From positions 1 to 6,957 of the forward strand of contig DWVA01000071.1 of assembly GCA_019120475.1 (NCBI GenBank): 6,957 nt of DNA, given 5' to 3'. The translations under genes were made by a program, and so were the position numbers. This stretch comes from Candidatus Blautia intestinipullorum. Lineage in GTDB: Bacteria > Bacillota > Clostridia > Lachnospirales > Lachnospiraceae. Shown here in pieces: positions 4,926 through 6,957 of this stretch. Under the pieces are notes generated by a model. That model worked only from the letters and a program-made list of their open reading frames with translations, had not been told where the DNA came from and did no database searches. Within the stretch, counting starts at the first letter, position 1. Every line of letters begins with the position of its first letter.

Positions 4926-6505
4926 TCTGTCACCTGGCTTTCTATGAGAACTGTATCTCCTTCCTCAAGGCCCGACAATACTGCCACTATATTCCCGTTT
5001 GAGAATCCAGTCTCAATATCTGTCTCCACAATGGATCCGTCCTCCTTAAGCACCTTCACAAAAGAACGTGTCCCGTCCATATGAACCGCCTGATTTGAAA
5101 TATAGAGCGTATTCTCCTCACTTTTGCCGGCAATATTTACCTCTCCGGTCATTCCCGAATAAATTTTACTGCTGTCTCCGGTAATGCGCGCCGTCACATC
5201 ATAGCTGACTGTAGAAGAACCGGAATTCGAAGAAGTTGCCACCTCCGTGATAGTAGCCTCAAAGGGTTCCCCCTCATATGCAGTCAGGTATACCGTTGCC
5301 GCATCCCCTACCGCCACGTTGGAAATGTCATCCTGCGAAACGGAAACCGTCATACTTACCTCATCCTGATTCATATAAGTCACAATCGCGGCATCGTTGG
5401 TGATCGTATCTCCCTCCGTATAGGAAACTCCCATGACAGAGCCGGAATATTCAGCATACACGATGCCGTCTCCGATCTGACTTTCAAATTCCACAAGATT
5501 TTCCTCGCACTCTTCCAGAGTCTCTCTTGCGTCATTCAGATCATCCTCCAGACCGTCCGTATCAATCTGGTAGAGCTGATCCGCATATTTATAATTGGTC
5601 ATTGCATTCTCATAAATCTGCTGCGCCTCGATCGTTCCTGTGGTAAGATTGTTTTTCGCAATCTTCAGCTCTGCCTCCAGTTCTTCCAGTTCATCTTCAT
5701 CATCTGTCTCCGCGATCTCCTCTTCCAGATCCGCAACATTTTCCTCAAGTGTCTTTATAGTAGCGTTGTACGTTTCCTCCGCCGTTTCTCCTTCTGCAAG
5801 ATACATCTGATACGTATAATCTGCTTCTGCCTTTTTACTTTCCACGTTGATCTCTTCCTTGGAAACCAGAAGCTTTGCGGATGCAACGGCATTCTCCATC
5901 TCTTCTCTGTAATCCGCAATGCTTTCGTCCGTGATCTTCAGGATGGGATCGCCTTCATTTACCGTCTGTCCGGCAGCGACATAAACTTCTTCTACTTCCA
6001 GAGAGGTGGCCTCTCCGCTTTCAGAACTGTCCGTCCCAGGAGATGATGACATTTCCATCCCGGCTCCTGCCGCCGAGAAGGAATCTCCTGACATAGCGTC
6101 TGTCTGGCCCCCTGCTTCTCCCTGTATGGAGATACTGCTTCCTGTTGTTCCGGAAGAGGAAGCCTCTAATATAGAATCCGTCTGGTTATCTGCTTCCCCC
6201 TGCGCAAAACTGCTGTTTCCTGATGTTTCAGAAGAAGAATCCGATGAAGAAACCGATACTTCTGTTACCTCGGCCATGGAGAAAACCTGTTCCGTTGTTC
6301 CATATGCGATCGTTCCGCTTTCATTAATTCCGGCAGATACAGATCCCCGGCGCACTGTTTCTTCCTTATAATTACTGGATGCCGCCGTTTCCTGTTCTTC
6401 TCCCAGAGAGCGGTAGATTGTATAGCCGCCGCCTAAGATCACAGCAGCAGGCAGACACAAAATCAGGATTTTTCTTCCTTTTCTCCTGATACTTATTTTA
6501 CTCAT
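4922..6505 (-). CDS. Membrane-fusion (HlyD/RND-type) adaptor of an ABC efflux system
   Basis: 527 residues. It has a basic N-terminus and one membrane anchor (about 12-31, KILILCLPAAVILGGGYTIY), with the rest outside the membrane. Domains in order: first half of a lipoyl-like domain (about 50-86, TVRRGSVSAGINESGTIAYG), a Ser/Gly-rich insert with a tandem repeat (87-167), a lipoyl segment LEVEEVYVAAGQTVNEGDPILKI (169-191), a long acidic coiled-coil hairpin (about 197-345), the returning lipoyl strand (IVYAEYSGSVMGVSYTEGD), a beta-barrel (about 382-460) and a membrane-proximal domain to the C-terminus (NTLYISNQAVHMDG onward). Such adaptors connect a permease to extracytoplasmic partners. The ATG at 6505 has GGAGG (6519-6515) 9 nt upstream and overlaps the previous stop by 8 bp. 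The end overlaps the permease start by 4 bp, so all lie in one operon. Confidence 0.9.
   Translation of the reverse strand: MSKISIRRKGRKILILCLPAAVILGGGYTIYRSLGEEQETAASSNYKEETVRRGSVSAGINESGTIAYGTTEQVFSMAEVTEVSVSSSDSSSETSGNSSFAQGEADNQTDSILEASSSGTTGSSISIQGEAGGQTDAMSGDSFSAAGAGMEMSSSPGTDSSESGEATSLEVEEVYVAAGQTVNEGDPILKITDESIADYREEMENAVASAKLLVSKEEINVESKKAEADYTYQMYLAEGETAEETYNATIKTLEENVADLEEEIAETDDEDELEELEAELKIAKNNLTTGTIEAQQIYENAMTNYKYADQLYQIDTDGLEDDLNDARETLEECEENLVEFESQIGDGIVYAEYSGSVMGVSYTEGDTITNDAAIVTYMNQDEVSMTVSVSQDDISNVAVGDAATVYLTAYEGEPFEATITEVATSSNSGSSTVSYDVTARITGDSSKIYSGMTGEVNIAGKSEENTLYISNQAVHMDGTRSFVKVLKEDGSIVETDIETGFSNGNIVAVLSGLEEGDTVLIESQVTE
6077..6232 (-). repeat. Two tandem 78-bp units in the Ser/Gly-rich insert of the adaptor
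   Basis: Adaptor residues 92-117 and 118-143 align without gaps over 26 positions. They share a QGEA..QTD core (Q102/Q128) and a Ser/Thr/Gly-rich lead-in. The insert interrupts the lipoyl-like domain between GTIAYGTTEQVFSM and LEVEEVYVAAG. Copies have diverged more than those in the permease. Confidence 0.75.
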
Positions 6506-6957
6506 TTTTGCTGTCCTCCTCCAATGCTTCTGTTTCTTTGCTGCTTGTTTCTGCCGTCACGCTGGCTGAAGATCCGGCGGATAGTCTTCCGTCTTCATTT
6601 TCCACAGTGACCGTCACTTCATAATTTACAGTTGTTCTGGAATTTCCTTCCTGCTCTTCCATGGCTTTTTCTGTAATTTTACCGGACATCTCCTGTCTTC
6701 CTCCAACGCTTACCTCAACTGTGTCTCCAACCTGCATCAGAGCAATATCTTCCTGCGGCACCGAGATGGTGATAAATACCTGTTCTGTGTCATAAAAACT
6801 CAAAAGCGGCACTGTATTGTCCAGCACATCGTCCTCTTCATAATTGACAGCGGAAATTGTCCCTTCGGTGTCCGCAGTAATAATGCCGTCTGTCATTTGA
6901 TCGAGAATTGCCTTTTTCTCCTCCATCTCTTCCTTGGCATTTTTCGTTTCCGCAAGA
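6498..6957 (-). CDS. Upstream membrane-fusion adaptor, C-terminal part, 5' end outside window
   Basis: The frame is open to the right edge, so the ATG at 6926 is internal. Visible parts are the end of an acidic/basic coiled coil (AETKNAKEEMEEKKAILDQM), a lipoyl-like returning strand (DGIITADTEGTISAVNYEEDDVL), and a beta-barrel-type domain (VFITISVPQEDIALMQVGDTVEVSV ... TVNYEVTVTVENEDGRLSAGSSASV). An acidic tail follows and TAA is at 6500-6498. The barrel resembles that of the downstream adaptor (compare VSMTVSVSQDDISNVAVGD), so the two look like tandem paralogues. Unlike the downstream copy it ends just after the barrel and lacks a membrane-proximal domain. Its end contains the Shine-Dalgarno and start of the next gene (8-bp overlap). 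Confidence 0.85.
   Translation of the reverse strand, partial: LAETKNAKEEMEEKKAILDQMTDGIITADTEGTISAVNYEEDDVLDNTVPLLSFYDTEQVFITISVPQEDIALMQVGDTVEVSVGGRQEMSGKITEKAMEEQEGNSRTTVNYEVTVTVENEDGRLSAGSSASVTAETSSKETEALEEDSKNE

Noticed and set aside
6006..6371. Plus-strand open frame opposite the adaptor's low-complexity insert
   Set aside because: The repetitive Ser/Gly/Glu codons keep the opposite strand open. No start signals or domain support a gene.

Overview
This window is from a low-to-mid GC Firmicute of the class Clostridia. The protein styles fit a gut Lachnospiraceae-type genome: a clostridial ATP-type PEP carboxykinase, a DUF134-NifX fusion, an XRE-AlaA-like fusion, and adaptor/MacB-like permease genes with acidic, Ser/Gly-rich extracytoplasmic inserts. 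This placement is inferred from protein character, not from a marker gene. No rRNA, tRNA, CRISPR array or transposase was seen.

Layout: (1) 1-987, plus strand, the C-terminal ~60% of pckA, entering from the left edge. (2) 1031-1069, a bidirectional terminator between pckA and the convergent next gene. (3) 1089-1865, minus strand, a DUF134 DNA-binding domain fused to a NifX-like domain with a His/Cys-rich tail. (4) 1866-2124, a divergent control region. It holds two well-formed sigma-A-type promoters pointing apart, a perfect 24-bp palindrome at the minus-strand start site, and five TTGAAC repeats around the plus-strand promoter and leader. (5) 2125-3675, plus strand, an XRE helix-turn-helix fused to a complete AlaA-like PLP aminotransferase. 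(6) 3694-3747, a second bidirectional terminator. (7) 3746-6957, a minus-strand, tightly overlapping operon. In transcription order it has the end of one membrane-fusion adaptor, a second complete adaptor, a MacB/FtsX-type permease cut off after 222 residues, and the C-terminal ATPase half of a sensor histidine kinase.

The most notable points are as follows. First, a junction near 4257-4275 joins a permease lacking its C-terminal half, out of frame, to a histidine kinase lacking its N-terminal half. This looks like a deletion (or an assembly chimera) that removed the rest of the permease and perhaps an ABC ATPase and response regulator. Second, the two divergent genes in the middle share a design: an N-terminal DNA-binding domain joined in frame to a metabolic or metal-binding module that has its own strong internal Shine-Dalgarno and ATG. 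Each gene could therefore make a long regulator-fusion and a short stand-alone protein. Each also has a repeat or palindrome at its own promoter, which suggests autoregulation.
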